Assembly (NCBI RefSeq): GCF_017255415.1
Contig: NZ_JAFJZZ010000001.1
Coordinates: forward strand, 1,054,001-1,118,000
DNA length: 64,000 nt
Origin: Clostridium aminobutyricum
GTDB lineage: Bacteria; Bacillota; Clostridia; Peptostreptococcales; Anaerovoracaceae
Direction: 5' to 3'
Position numbers and translations under genes: made by a program. The notes beneath the pieces are model-generated. The model was not told where the DNA came from. It saw only the letters and a list, made by a program, of their open reading frames with translations, and made no database searches. Each line of letters starts with the position of its first letter. Within the stretch, counting starts at the first letter, position 1. Shown in pieces: positions 1-7,433 of this stretch.

Positions 1-58
1 CATCCGCCAATTCTCCGACTCCTAAACTATCCATTACGATCAATGTTACTCTTTTCAT
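1..58 (-). CDS. deoB: phosphopentomutase, N-terminal fragment cut by the window edge
   Basis: Only the first 19 codons are present. They read MKRVTLIVMDSLGVGELAD, which matches the start of phosphopentomutase, the enzyme that interconverts ribose-1-phosphate and ribose-5-phosphate in nucleoside salvage. The D-S-x-G-x-G segment holds the first metal-binding aspartate of the alkaline-phosphatase superfamily. An AAGGGGG ribosome binding site sits about 9 bases before this ATG, so it is preferred over an in-frame ATG at 67 that touches the site. The gene follows the phosphoesterase at 80-775 by about 20 bases and may share its transcript. A related metalloenzyme of the same superfamily cannot be excluded from so short a piece. 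Confidence 0.75.
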   Translation of the reverse strand, partial: MKRVTLIVMDSLGVGELAD

Positions 59-79
59 TTTTTTCATCCCCCTTAAATA

Positions 80-775
80 TTATAAAATCTGAAGTGGTTT
101 GCATTCCAAATAATCCAATGATGTCAAATGGTATTGTACACCATTGAATATTGATTTGATTCCGTTTTTAAATCCATCTCGACCATGAAGATGTCCGTAA
201 ACTACAGTCTGTACACCGTACTTTGTGAACAGCTCCGTAAACCCTGAGGCTTGGAGTTTATCGTTTGTAGGCGGATAATGCAGCATCCCGATCATCTTCT
301 CGAATCCCGCTTTTTTTGCAGCGGAAAGAGAAAATTCCAATCGAAGCAACTCTCTTTCATAAATCTTTTTATCATGGGGGCCAAAGTCATCACTGCCCGG
401 ACAAGTCCAGCCTCTGCTCCCGCAAATGGCGATGTCACCCGCAGCATAATAATCATTTTGCAAAAAAGTAATATCTTCAAACAATTTATTCAGCCGACCG
501 ATTCCGGCCCACCAAAGGTCATGATTCCCTTTTGAAATAATTTTCTTCCCCGGCAGACTATGTATCCACGTCAAATCTGCCATCGCCTCATCCATTTTTA
601 AGGCCCATGAAATATCACCCGCTATAAGTACCAAATCATCTTCCGTAATGGTACTTTGCCAATATTCCTTTAATCGGCTCGTATGGTTCAGCCATAAATC
701 CCCATAGATATCCATCGGCTTTTCAACCGTATCTCCAAACGACAAATGCAAATCTGCAATAGCAAAAATCCTCAT
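80..775 (-). CDS. calcineurin-like metallophosphoesterase
   Basis: A 231-aa cytoplasmic protein with the full set of metallophosphoesterase metal motifs: D-L-H near residue 8, GDISWA near 53, GNHDLWW near 83, HYPPTN in the middle, and a late GHLHG. These bind a two-metal centre that hydrolyses phosphate esters; the substrate cannot be told from sequence. There is no signal peptide or membrane segment, and the length is normal for a single-domain member. It lies 6 bases downstream of rmuC and about 20 bases upstream of deoB on the same strand, so the three may be co-transcribed. Confidence 0.85.
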   Translation of the reverse strand: MRIFAIADLHLSFGDTVEKPMDIYGDLWLNHTSRLKEYWQSTITEDDLVLIAGDISWALKMDEAMADLTWIHSLPGKKIISKGNHDLWWAGIGRLNKLFEDITFLQNDYYAAGDIAICGSRGWTCPGSDDFGPHDKKIYERELLRLEFSLSAAKKAGFEKMIGMLHYPPTNDKLQASGFTELFTKYGVQTVVYGHLHGRDGFKNGIKSIFNGVQYHLTSLDYLECKPLQIL

Positions 776-781
776 GTATAT

Positions 782-2155
782 TTATTCCTCATCATTTATG
801 TCATAATCAGTAATTTTAAAATCATCCAGTTCTAAAATTTCTCTGCTTTCCGGTTCCGGTAAAGTAGCTACTCCTCGCAGCTTTCTCTGAATGCTTCTTG
901 TTCTGGTTCCAATTAACTTGTCCAATGCCTCATTTGCCTGCGTAATTCGCTGCTGCGTAGTTGCCAGCACATCACCAAACTTATCAAACTCCGTCTTTAC
1001 GGCTCCAAGCACATCCCACACTTCACTGGAATGTTTTTGAATAGCCAACGTCTTAAAACCCATTTGTAAACTATTTAATAGGGCTGCCATTGTCGTAGGT
1101 CCTGCAATATTAATCTTAAATTCTCTTTGCAGCACTTCCACTAAGCCTCTTCGAACCACTTCCGCATATAAGCCTTCAAACGGCAAAAACATAATCGCAA
1201 AGTCCGTCGTGTTTGGTGGTTCCACATATTTTTCATGAATGTCTTTGGCCGCCTTTTTAATGGCTTTTTCCAGGTTCTTCACTGCTTCTTCAATGTCAGT
1301 AGGATTGCCCGCTTCATAGGCATCAACAAGTTTCGAATAGGTATCGCCTGGGAATTTAGCATCAATCGGAAGGTAAACGACGCCATCATCATCTCCCGGA
1401 AGCTTGATTGCAAATTCTACTCGTTCCGCGCTATGCGGCTTTGTGTTAATATTTTCGGCATATTGTTCAGGGGATAAGATCTGTTCCAAAATAGCACCAA
1501 GTTGTATTTCTCCCAAAATCCCTCTAGTCTTAACATTGGACAGCACTTTTTTCAGATCGCCAACACCTGAAGCAAGTGTTTGCATTTCGCCCAGCCCGCG
1601 ATAAACCTGTTCCAGTCTCTCACTCACCAGTTTAAAAGATTGACTGATTCGATCTTCCAACGTTTTTTGCAATTTTTCATCTACTGTCTGACGCATTTGA
1701 TCCAGCTGCTTGCTATTGTCCTCCTGCAATGCCGAAATTCTGGTCTCCATCGTTTTCCGGATATGTTCCAGTTTTTGTTCATTTTGCATCATCATATCAT
1801 TAAATTGACGGTTTAATTCCGCGAGTCTCTTATCTTGAACCTCCGCGGAATCCTTCTGATTGGAGGCAAGCATTTCGCCCAAGGCACCAAAACTCGTTTG
1901 AACAAATTGAAGCGTTTCCTGTCGGGAAGATTTTATTTCATTATTTAGTTCTTGTTTCGTTTCTTTAACGTCTTTCTCCAGTGATATGGCAAGTTGAATT
2001 TCTTGATTCTGAATGTTTTTCAATTCCGCGATCAGGTCTTCGTTTCCACGACTTTTTAAATCACTTAATTGCCTTTTCAATGAAAAAATCAAACCCAAAG
2101 CGATTATTATTAAAATGACAATCAGCATGAAAAGCATTGTTTCTATTGTTCCCAT
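782..2155 (-). CDS. rmuC: RmuC-family DNA recombination protein
   Basis: The protein has one N-terminal membrane helix (about residues 5-24), a long coiled coil to about residue 190, and a C-terminal RmuC nuclease-like domain containing the LPIDAKFPGD and FLPFEGLYAEV segments typical of the family. RmuC limits DNA inversions at repeats and is thought to be a membrane-anchored nuclease. The reading frame is open back to 2239, but the ATG at 2155 has a GAGGAAT ribosome binding site 8 bases away and puts the membrane helix at the N terminus, giving 457 aa. An extended -10 box (TGGTATAAT on this strand) ends 56 bases upstream, inside a dispersed repeat. Confidence 0.88.
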   Translation of the reverse strand: MGTIETMLFMLIVILIIIALGLIFSLKRQLSDLKSRGNEDLIAELKNIQNQEIQLAISLEKDVKETKQELNNEIKSSRQETLQFVQTSFGALGEMLASNQKDSAEVQDKRLAELNRQFNDMMMQNEQKLEHIRKTMETRISALQEDNSKQLDQMRQTVDEKLQKTLEDRISQSFKLVSERLEQVYRGLGEMQTLASGVGDLKKVLSNVKTRGILGEIQLGAILEQILSPEQYAENINTKPHSAERVEFAIKLPGDDDGVVYLPIDAKFPGDTYSKLVDAYEAGNPTDIEEAVKNLEKAIKKAAKDIHEKYVEPPNTTDFAIMFLPFEGLYAEVVRRGLVEVLQREFKINIAGPTTMAALLNSLQMGFKTLAIQKHSSEVWDVLGAVKTEFDKFGDVLATTQQRITQANEALDKLIGTRTRSIQRKLRGVATLPEPESREILELDDFKITDYDINDEE

Positions 2156-2210
2156 AAAATCTATTCCTCTATTCTGTAACGTCTTTGTTCTGCATATATT
2201 TAACATGGTA

Positions 2211-2268
2211 ATTATACCATACAAGCTGCGTCGCCGCATGATTCAATGAACATTTCCTTACAGCAACG
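2211..2268 (-). repeat. dispersed repeat carrying an extended -10 promoter, copy A
   Basis: On the minus strand this 58-base stretch runs from CGTTGC to TGGTATAAT and is about 80% identical to 25775-25831. The shared blocks include AAGGAA and GTTCATTGAATCA. Both copies end in the extended -10 sequence TGGTATAAT and both point at a gene: rmuC here, a class A penicillin-binding protein at the other copy. The element therefore probably supplies the rmuC promoter. It touches the 85-bp tandem array that begins at 2263. Confidence 0.55.
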
Positions 2269-2523
2269 TCCCTTTTAGGGACTCCTACGCAAGCTGCGCT
2301 TGCTACGCTGTCCGTTTTGCCTTGCCAAGCAAGCTTGGGACAAAAAGGCAACGTCCCTTTTAGGGACTCCTACGCAAGCTGCGCTTGCTACGCTGTCCGT
2401 TTTGCCTTGCCAAGCAAGCTTGGGGCAAAAAGGCAACGTCCCTTTTAGGGACTCCTACGCAAGCTGCGCTTGCTACGCTGTCCGTTTTGCCTTGCCAAGC
2501 AAGCTTGGGGCAAAAAGGCAACG
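2263..2523. repeat. three tandem 85-bp palindrome-rich repeat units
   Basis: Units begin at 2263, 2348 and 2433, each exactly 85 bases, followed by a six-base start of a fourth at 2518. I see one difference among the units (A at 2340 where units 2 and 3 have G). Each unit can fold into three hairpins: GTCCC/GGGAC, GCAAGC/GCTTGC, and a longer one centred on CCAAGC-AA-GCTTGG. The open frames seen through it are produced by the repeat; 85 is not a multiple of three, so the frame changes with every unit. It lies between rmuC and the FeoB-like gene. A 43-base part recurs at 41076-41118. Confidence 0.9.
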
Positions 2524-2581
2524 CCGGATTCAACGGATGTGTTCAGTATAGCACAATTTATGGGAGTTTAAAAAGATAAAA

Positions 2582-3547
2582 ATGAGTATAAGCTATGACA
2601 CTATGTCACTGATCCAATATATCTTATTTGGAGAATTCGGTCTTTTAACAACGGTTCCGTCTTTCCTCTTTAAAATCTTATTTCCGATTATAACATCCTT
2701 CTACCTGTTACAAGCTTTTTTAATAGAGTCTAATTTCTTGGATATGCTTTCCTCCCGTCTCGATAAACCTCTTGGCAAAATCGGACTCTCCAGCAACTCT
2801 ATTCTTTCTTTTTTTCTTGGATTTGGCTGCATTACAGTGGCATTAGGATCGCTTCAATTAGTCAAGCTTCAAAAAAGGGAACGACGAATTGCCGAAGCAC
2901 TTTTGTGCATCACGATCCCTTGCTCTGCACAGCTGGTCATCAATACGATCTTAGTATTTAAAGTAAGTCCTCATTATCTCCTAGTTTATATACTGATGAT
3001 CCTTTTTCTATCTCTATTGATAGGCTGGCTGCTCAATTTTCTTTTTATGCCCGGCAAACAAGCAGAGCGGTCCTTTCATAAACGTGTTCGTCTTCAATTC
3101 CCTAATACGTTTCTTCTGATAAAGAATTCTTTTTTGTTAGGCGTTCGTTTTTTAAAGGAGACAGCAATTCCTTTTGCTATAGGAAATGTAATTATATCTG
3201 TGCTAAGTTTCTTTGGGTTTATTAAGGCTCTTTGTCAGCTGACTTCACCGCTCATTTGCAATTTTCTACATTTGCCGGAAGAAGCCGCTACTATTTTTAT
3301 ACTTAGTATTATCAAAAAAGATTTGGGTGCTGCGAGTCTGCTGGCTATTTTTGAAAATGGCGTGTTTACTCCTGCCCAAATATTTACTTGTATCGTAATG
3401 CTTACGCTATTTGTTCCATGTCTGGCCTCCATGATTGTCCTTTTCAAATACGAGAAATTTTTATTTTCCATGAACATTTGGTTCAGTAGTTTAATACTTT
3501 CCATTCTAGTAGGAAAAGGATTATCTCTATTGTTGATGTTGCCATAA
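2582..3547 (+). CDS. FeoB-like gate-domain membrane transporter lacking the GTPase domain
   Basis: A 321-aa integral membrane protein with about eight hydrophobic segments. Two regions resemble the transport core of the ferrous-iron transporter FeoB: FFLGFGC followed by RRIAEALLCITIPCSAQL (residues about 78-115), matching the FeoB GFGC...R...PF..CSAR gate motif, and a second gate with KKDLGAA and FVPCLAS (about 240-275). The N-terminal G-protein domain that drives FeoB is absent, and no feoA or free GTPase is nearby. Iron or another divalent metal is a plausible substrate, but this is inference. The nearest ribosome binding site (GGGAG) is about 15 bases away, so the start is uncertain; an ATG seven codons in is an alternative. 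Confidence 0.6.
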   Translation: MSISYDTMSLIQYILFGEFGLLTTVPSFLFKILFPIITSFYLLQAFLIESNFLDMLSSRLDKPLGKIGLSSNSILSFFLGFGCITVALGSLQLVKLQKRERRIAEALLCITIPCSAQLVINTILVFKVSPHYLLVYILMILFLSLLIGWLLNFLFMPGKQAERSFHKRVRLQFPNTFLLIKNSFLLGVRFLKETAIPFAIGNVIISVLSFFGFIKALCQLTSPLICNFLHLPEEAATIFILSIIKKDLGAASLLAIFENGVFTPAQIFTCIVMLTLFVPCLASMIVLFKYEKFLFSMNIWFSSLILSILVGKGLSLLLMLP

Positions 3548-3567
3548 ATAGGTTATAGTGTTATTAT
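3539..3567 (+). promoter_or_regulatory. predicted sigma-A promoter of the crotonase gene
   Basis: TTGCCA, 17 bases, then TATTAT, overlapping the last codons of the preceding gene. The predicted transcript starts about 30 bases before the crotonase ATG. Confidence 0.45.
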
Positions 3568-3602
3568 TAAAAGAGTAAATTTTATTTAAAGGGAGAGTTA
3601 TT

Positions 3603-4379
3603 ATGTACGAGAATTTGAAATTTGAAGTAAAGGAAAACATAGCGTATATTACGATTAACAGGCCAAAAGCAATGAATGCTTTGAATGTTGAAGTATTAAA
3701 CGAATTATATGAAGCATTTACAGAAGTAGAAAAGAATGGAGAAATCCGGGCTGCAATCGTTACCGGTGAAGGAAAAGCATTCGTAGCTGGTGCAGATATT
3801 GCCCAAATGCATGCCATCGACCCTATCGGCGGAAGAACGATGATAGCAACCGGCCATAAAGTGATGAACTACATCGAAGCGATTGAAAAACCGGTTATTG
3901 CTGCTATCAACGGATTTGCTTTAGGCGGTGGCTGTGAACTTGCGATGGCTTGTGACATTCGAGTAGCTTCCGAAAAAGCAAAGTTTGGACAACCTGAGGT
4001 AAACTTAGGAATTATTCCAGGTTTTGGCGGTACTCAAAGACTGCCAAGATTAGTAGGTAAAAGTATGGCTAAGTATTTGATCATGACAGCAGATATGATT
4101 AATGCTGAAGAAGCGTACAGAATTGGCCTTGTCGAAAAAGTAGTTCCTGCAGAAGAACTAATTGACGCTGCTGAAAAAATTGCCAAGACAATTTTGGCTA
4201 AAGCTCCTATTGCCATTGCTATCACTAAGACTACCATCAACAACGGATACAATATGGACATGAGAGCCGGAAGTGCTTTAGAAGTAGAAGCATTCACAGC
4301 TTCTTTCGCATCACAGGATAAAACAGAAGGAATGAGCGCATTCTTAGAAAAAAGAACACCAAACTTCCAAAATAAATAA
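3603..4379 (+). CDS. crt: enoyl-CoA hydratase / 3-hydroxybutyryl-CoA dehydratase (crotonase)
   Basis: A 258-aa single-domain crotonase, normal length. The oxyanion-hole segment GKAFVAGADI and the motif GGGCELAMACDIR are present, and the two catalytic glutamates are in place (E112 in GCELA and E132 in QPEVNLGIIPG, 20 residues apart as in the well-studied enzymes). It interconverts 3-hydroxybutyryl-CoA and crotonyl-CoA, the substrate of the Bcd/Etf complex encoded at 33255-36375. The ATG follows a GGGAG ribosome binding site. It is a single-gene unit with its own promoter and terminator, not part of a bcs-type operon. A wider substrate range is possible. Confidence 0.88.
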   Translation: MYENLKFEVKENIAYITINRPKAMNALNVEVLNELYEAFTEVEKNGEIRAAIVTGEGKAFVAGADIAQMHAIDPIGGRTMIATGHKVMNYIEAIEKPVIAAINGFALGGGCELAMACDIRVASEKAKFGQPEVNLGIIPGFGGTQRLPRLVGKSMAKYLIMTADMINAEEAYRIGLVEKVVPAEELIDAAEKIAKTILAKAPIAIAITKTTINNGYNMDMRAGSALEVEAFTASFASQDKTEGMSAFLEKRTPNFQNK

Positions 4380-4432
4380 GAGCTTACCTTCGTCTATATC
4401 GCAAGCGATATTTCCTACATTATAAAAAATAG

Positions 4433-4466
4433 AAGCCTAGTTCAATCATGAACTAGGCTTTTTTTT
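4433..4466. terminator. bidirectional rho-independent terminator
   Basis: A perfect 12-bp stem (AAGCCTAGTTCA with its complement, ATCA loop) followed by a T run on the plus strand; the minus strand also has an A/T-rich tail. It separates the convergent crotonase and SPFH genes. Confidence 0.9.
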
Positions 4467-5394
4467 ATGCTTTCTTTTCTATTGGTTTCAGTTCCGGTAT
4501 TTTATCTTCCTTTACTAATTCGGCAAAGGATGTCGCCAGACCAGCAATTCCCTGTATCTCAGAAGGAATGATAATCTTTGTTGCCCTACCATTTGCTGCT
4601 GCTGCAAAGGCTTCCATGCTCTTAAGCGCAAGAACCTCTTTATTGGGCTGGGATTCAACTAACATCTTAATACCATCAGCAGTCGCCTTTTGAACCATTA
4701 AGATAGCCTCTGCTTCACCTTCTGCAGATCTGATAGCTGCCTGTTTCTGCGCCTCAGCTTCAAGAATAACTGCTTCCTTATGACCTTCTGCAATAAGGAT
4801 TGCGGAATTCTTTTCACCCTCTGCTCTAATGATAGCCTCTCTTCTTTCTCTTTCTGCTCTCATTTGCTTTTCCATAGCCACTTGAATGTCTCTAGGCGGA
4901 ACAATATTCTTAACCTCTACTCTGTTGATTTTGATACCCCAAGCGTCTGTTGCTTCGTCAAGAACTACTCGGATCTTTGTATTTATAAGTTCACGGCTCG
5001 TAAGCGTCCCATCAAGTTCCAACTCACCAATTATATTTCTAAGTGTTGTAGCGGTAAGATTTTCAATAGCCGCCATAGGATTTTCTGCTCCATAAGTATA
5101 CAGCTTTGGATCTGTGATCTGGAAATATAAAACTGTATCTATTTCCATAGTAACATTGTCCTTTGTGATAACCGGTTGCGGTGGGAAGTCAATAACGTGC
5201 TCCTTTAAAGAAACCTTTTTTGAAATCTTATCAATTAGAGGAATCTTAAAGTGAAGACCTACCTCCCATGTTGCATTATATGCACCAAGCCGTTCAACAA
5301 CGTACGCTCTCGCCTGAGGAACGACTCTAATATTTGTTACTAATAAAACGATCACAATTAACAGTAATATGATTCCTGAAATAAATTCAAACAT
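4465..5394 (-). CDS. SPFH/band 7 membrane protein (stomatin-like, QmcA type)
   Basis: The 309-aa protein has one N-terminal membrane helix (about residues 4-22), then the SPFH domain beginning VPQARAYVVERLGAY, and a long Ala/Glu-rich coiled coil with RAEGEKNSAILIAEG-type repeats at about 190-250. SPFH proteins assemble into large membrane rings that organise lipid domains and proteases. It lies 44 bases downstream of an NfeD-type gene, the usual partner, so the two almost certainly form one operon. A GAGGAG ribosome binding site supports the start. The short C-terminal tail ends in Lys-Lys-Ala. Confidence 0.88.
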   Translation of the reverse strand: MFEFISGIILLLIVIVLLVTNIRVVPQARAYVVERLGAYNATWEVGLHFKIPLIDKISKKVSLKEHVIDFPPQPVITKDNVTMEIDTVLYFQITDPKLYTYGAENPMAAIENLTATTLRNIIGELELDGTLTSRELINTKIRVVLDEATDAWGIKINRVEVKNIVPPRDIQVAMEKQMRAERERREAIIRAEGEKNSAILIAEGHKEAVILEAEAQKQAAIRSAEGEAEAILMVQKATADGIKMLVESQPNKEVLALKSMEAFAAAANGRATKIIIPSEIQGIAGLATSFAELVKEDKIPELKPIEKKA

Positions 5395-5438
5395 ACTAAT
5401 TATTCTCCTCTCTCATTTGTGCTGTGCTTTTCCGCTTC

Positions 5439-5906
5439 TTACTGTTCCGGAACAACTACCAGCTTAACCCCTTCGATTTTTACAGCAACCACTTTTGACC
5501 CTTTTTCAATAGTTATGCTCCTATCCTCTGCAATCGCTGTCCATTCTTTCCCTTCCAACTTAACCTGTCCGGTTGAAAACGGCTGAATTGTCTGTGTAAC
5601 AAACCCTATTTTCCCGATAAGGGCTTCTGCATTTGTTTTTTCCGAGCCAACTTTTAATTTTTTCTGTGCAATTGGCCTGGTAAAATATAGCAATACAAAC
5701 GATACGATAAGGAACATTGCTACTTGTACACCGATAGGTGCATTCACCATAGCCAATAAGGAGGCTACTACAGCACCTCCGCAAAACCAAATCGTCGTCA
5801 GTCCCATCGTAAACGCTTCAATAATCGCAAATATCAAAGCTAAAATTACCCACACGATCGATGGATTGAATGAAGTAATTAAATCTCCTATTGATACTAT
5901 TGTCAT
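5439..5906 (-). CDS. NfeD-family membrane protein
   Basis: A 155-aa protein with three or four N-terminal membrane helices (residues about 15-85) and a C-terminal OB-fold (about 95-153) with the pattern LIGKIGFVTQ...GQVKLEGKEWTA typical of short NfeD proteins. NfeD proteins act with SPFH proteins, and the SPFH gene follows directly. The longer form with a serine protease domain is not present. AAAGGGGG lies 6 bases before the ATG. The 250-base gap upstream to the next gene's terminator has no gene I can support. Confidence 0.85.
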   Translation of the reverse strand: MTIVSIGDLITSFNPSIVWVILALIFAIIEAFTMGLTTIWFCGGAVVASLLAMVNAPIGVQVAMFLIVSFVLLYFTRPIAQKKLKVGSEKTNAEALIGKIGFVTQTIQPFSTGQVKLEGKEWTAIAEDRSITIEKGSKVVAVKIEGVKLVVVPEQ

Positions 5907-6118
5907 TTCTTTCCCCCTTTCGAAGATACTTCATCTTCTTAGTATATCATAAACATAAATATTGGAAATATTATCTTTATATTACAGATAGTCACCTTTT
6001 TTTGTCACAAAACCTCTGCGAGGCGTTTATAGCCCCCATTCGCTCACGGTTTAAATCGTCGCTTTTTATGGAAATCAATATCGTAAACGATATTTTCTAT
6101 ATAATATATAATAACAAT

Positions 6119-6145
6119 AAAAGGAACCCTCTACAAGTTCCTTTT
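6119..6145 (-). terminator. rho-independent terminator of the DMT-type gene
   Basis: AAAAGGAAC pairs with GTTCCTTTT around a 9-base loop; on the minus strand the stem ends in a T run. It lies directly after the gene at 6158-6583. Confidence 0.7.
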
Positions 6146-6157
6146 ATTTCTGATAAC

Positions 6158-6583
6158 TTATTTATTGATAAATATAAGCCCACCTATACAAAGAGCGATT
6201 CCAATCACCTGATTCATAGAGATATGTTCTTTATATACCAACACGCCTACAATGATCAACACGACGGCCAAGACGATGTTACATACCAGAGAACCGATGC
6301 TGATATTCCATCCGACTCTATAGAGTAATAGAAATCCAAATTCCAGCCCAACAATCGAAAATCCCAACAGCAAAGAAGCCCAATTTAATTCTTTTACTTC
6401 AATTAAAATATTTTTGTTTTGACTTGTCACTAAGAATATAATGAAAGAGATAAAAGCGGCCGTCAAGTATGTTACTATCAAACTGGCAAACGCATTTACT
6501 CCTTGAGGTACTGCCTTTGCGCAAATATGATACAGCGTGTTTGCGGCCACAACAACAATAATCGGTACGTAATAATTCAGCAT
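6158..6583 (-). CDS. half-size EamA/DMT-superfamily membrane protein
   Basis: A 141-aa very hydrophobic protein with about five membrane segments, ending with the EamA-like signature GVLVYKEHISMNQVIGIALCI. It corresponds to one EamA unit rather than the usual two, so it probably works as a dimer, like the small multidrug-resistance transporters. The substrate is unknown. The frame extends to 6595 from a TTG, but the ATG at 6583 has GGAGG 5 bases upstream and is preferred. It has its own terminator and no partner gene nearby. Confidence 0.7.
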   Translation of the reverse strand: MLNYYVPIIVVVAANTLYHICAKAVPQGVNAFASLIVTYLTAAFISFIIFLVTSQNKNILIEVKELNWASLLLGFSIVGLEFGFLLLYRVGWNISIGSLVCNIVLAVVLIIVGVLVYKEHISMNQVIGIALCIGGLIFINK

Positions 6584-6666
6584 AAAATCCTCCAAGAAAA
6601 ATCTATCAATGATGCGTTCATTCTATCTATTATAATACGGTTTACAGCTATTTACAATTATCAGCA

Positions 6667-7281
6667 TTAGCCCATTAACAGCCCTATGAAATTACAAGCA
6701 AGCTTTGCCCCATAAAAAATGATTACAATCCCGCAGGTTAGATTAATCATCCGAAGAACCCTATTCGTTATTTGTGCACGAAATATGGAGATGATCAACG
6801 CAATTCCTAGAAACCATATAAATGAAGCAGAAGCCACACCAAAAATAAAACTGCCATCTTGACCGTTCGGTAACGTTGCTTTAAAGGCGCCGAGCATCAT
6901 ACTGCCATCGATTAGCGCTTGCGGATTAAACCAAGTCACAATACAAGCGGTTGAGACTACTTTATACAGCGGTACATTCACATTCGCAGTTGCACCGAAT
7001 GTAGATTTCGCTCTTATTAAACCGATTCCTATATAAATGACAAGTATACTTCCGATCAGAAGTATCAGCATCTCCAGCCTCTTTGACTGCTCCATGACCG
7101 CACCAACTCCGAAATAACAAGCCAGCGCTAAACTCACATCAAAGAAGATAACAATAAAGGCTGTCATCAGCGTTCTATTTTTACTTTGCGTTAACGCCGT
7201 ATTAATCACAAATAAGTTCTGTAATCCGATAGGTGCTACGTAAGCCAGCCCCATGGATAATCCTTGCAAATAATAAATCAT
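6667..7281 (-). CDS. LysE-family amino-acid exporter
   Basis: A 204-aa protein with six hydrophobic segments and the LysE pattern: an N-terminal GLSMGLAYVAPIGLQNLFV segment and a central WFNPQALIDGSMMLG, closest in type to the basic amino-acid exporters LysE/ArgO. It is divergent from a MocR-type regulator, an arrangement often seen for small-molecule exporters; export of an amino acid is likely but the substrate is inferred. AAAGGG lies 6 bases before the ATG. Confidence 0.82.
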   Translation of the reverse strand: MIYYLQGLSMGLAYVAPIGLQNLFVINTALTQSKNRTLMTAFIVIFFDVSLALACYFGVGAVMEQSKRLEMLILLIGSILVIYIGIGLIRAKSTFGATANVNVPLYKVVSTACIVTWFNPQALIDGSMMLGAFKATLPNGQDGSFIFGVASASFIWFLGIALIISIFRAQITNRVLRMINLTCGIVIIFYGAKLACNFIGLLMG

Positions 7282-7310
7282 TTTTTACCCTTTCCAGCAT
7301 CTTTTTATCC

Positions 7311-7404
7311 CAACCAAGTTTATTTTTTATAGTATTAATATATGGGAGTTTAGAGCATTTGTACCCATCCAAGCATTGACATTTTATGCAACCAAGTTTA
7401 CAGT
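7311..7404. promoter_or_regulatory. lysE/mocR divergent control region with 12-base direct repeats
   Basis: The 12-mer CAACCAAGTTTA occurs at 7311-7322 and again at 7389-7400, both in the same orientation and 78 bases apart. The second copy lies between TTGACA (7376-7381) and TACAGT (7399-7404), a 17-base-spaced promoter reading into the regulator. The first copy is in the leader of the exporter gene. Direct repeats are typical MocR operator sites, so these are candidate binding sites for control of both genes. Confidence 0.55.
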
Positions 7405-7433
7405 AAATATATCACGATGAAAGGAAAAAACTT

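Noticed and set aside
2263-2523. CRISPR array
   Set aside because: Units are 85 bases in direct contact with no unique spacers, and no cas genes are near.
2300-2579. Overlapping open frames in the repeat array as coding sequence
   Set aside because: The peptides only repeat the array in shifting frames, and no ribosome binding site was seen.
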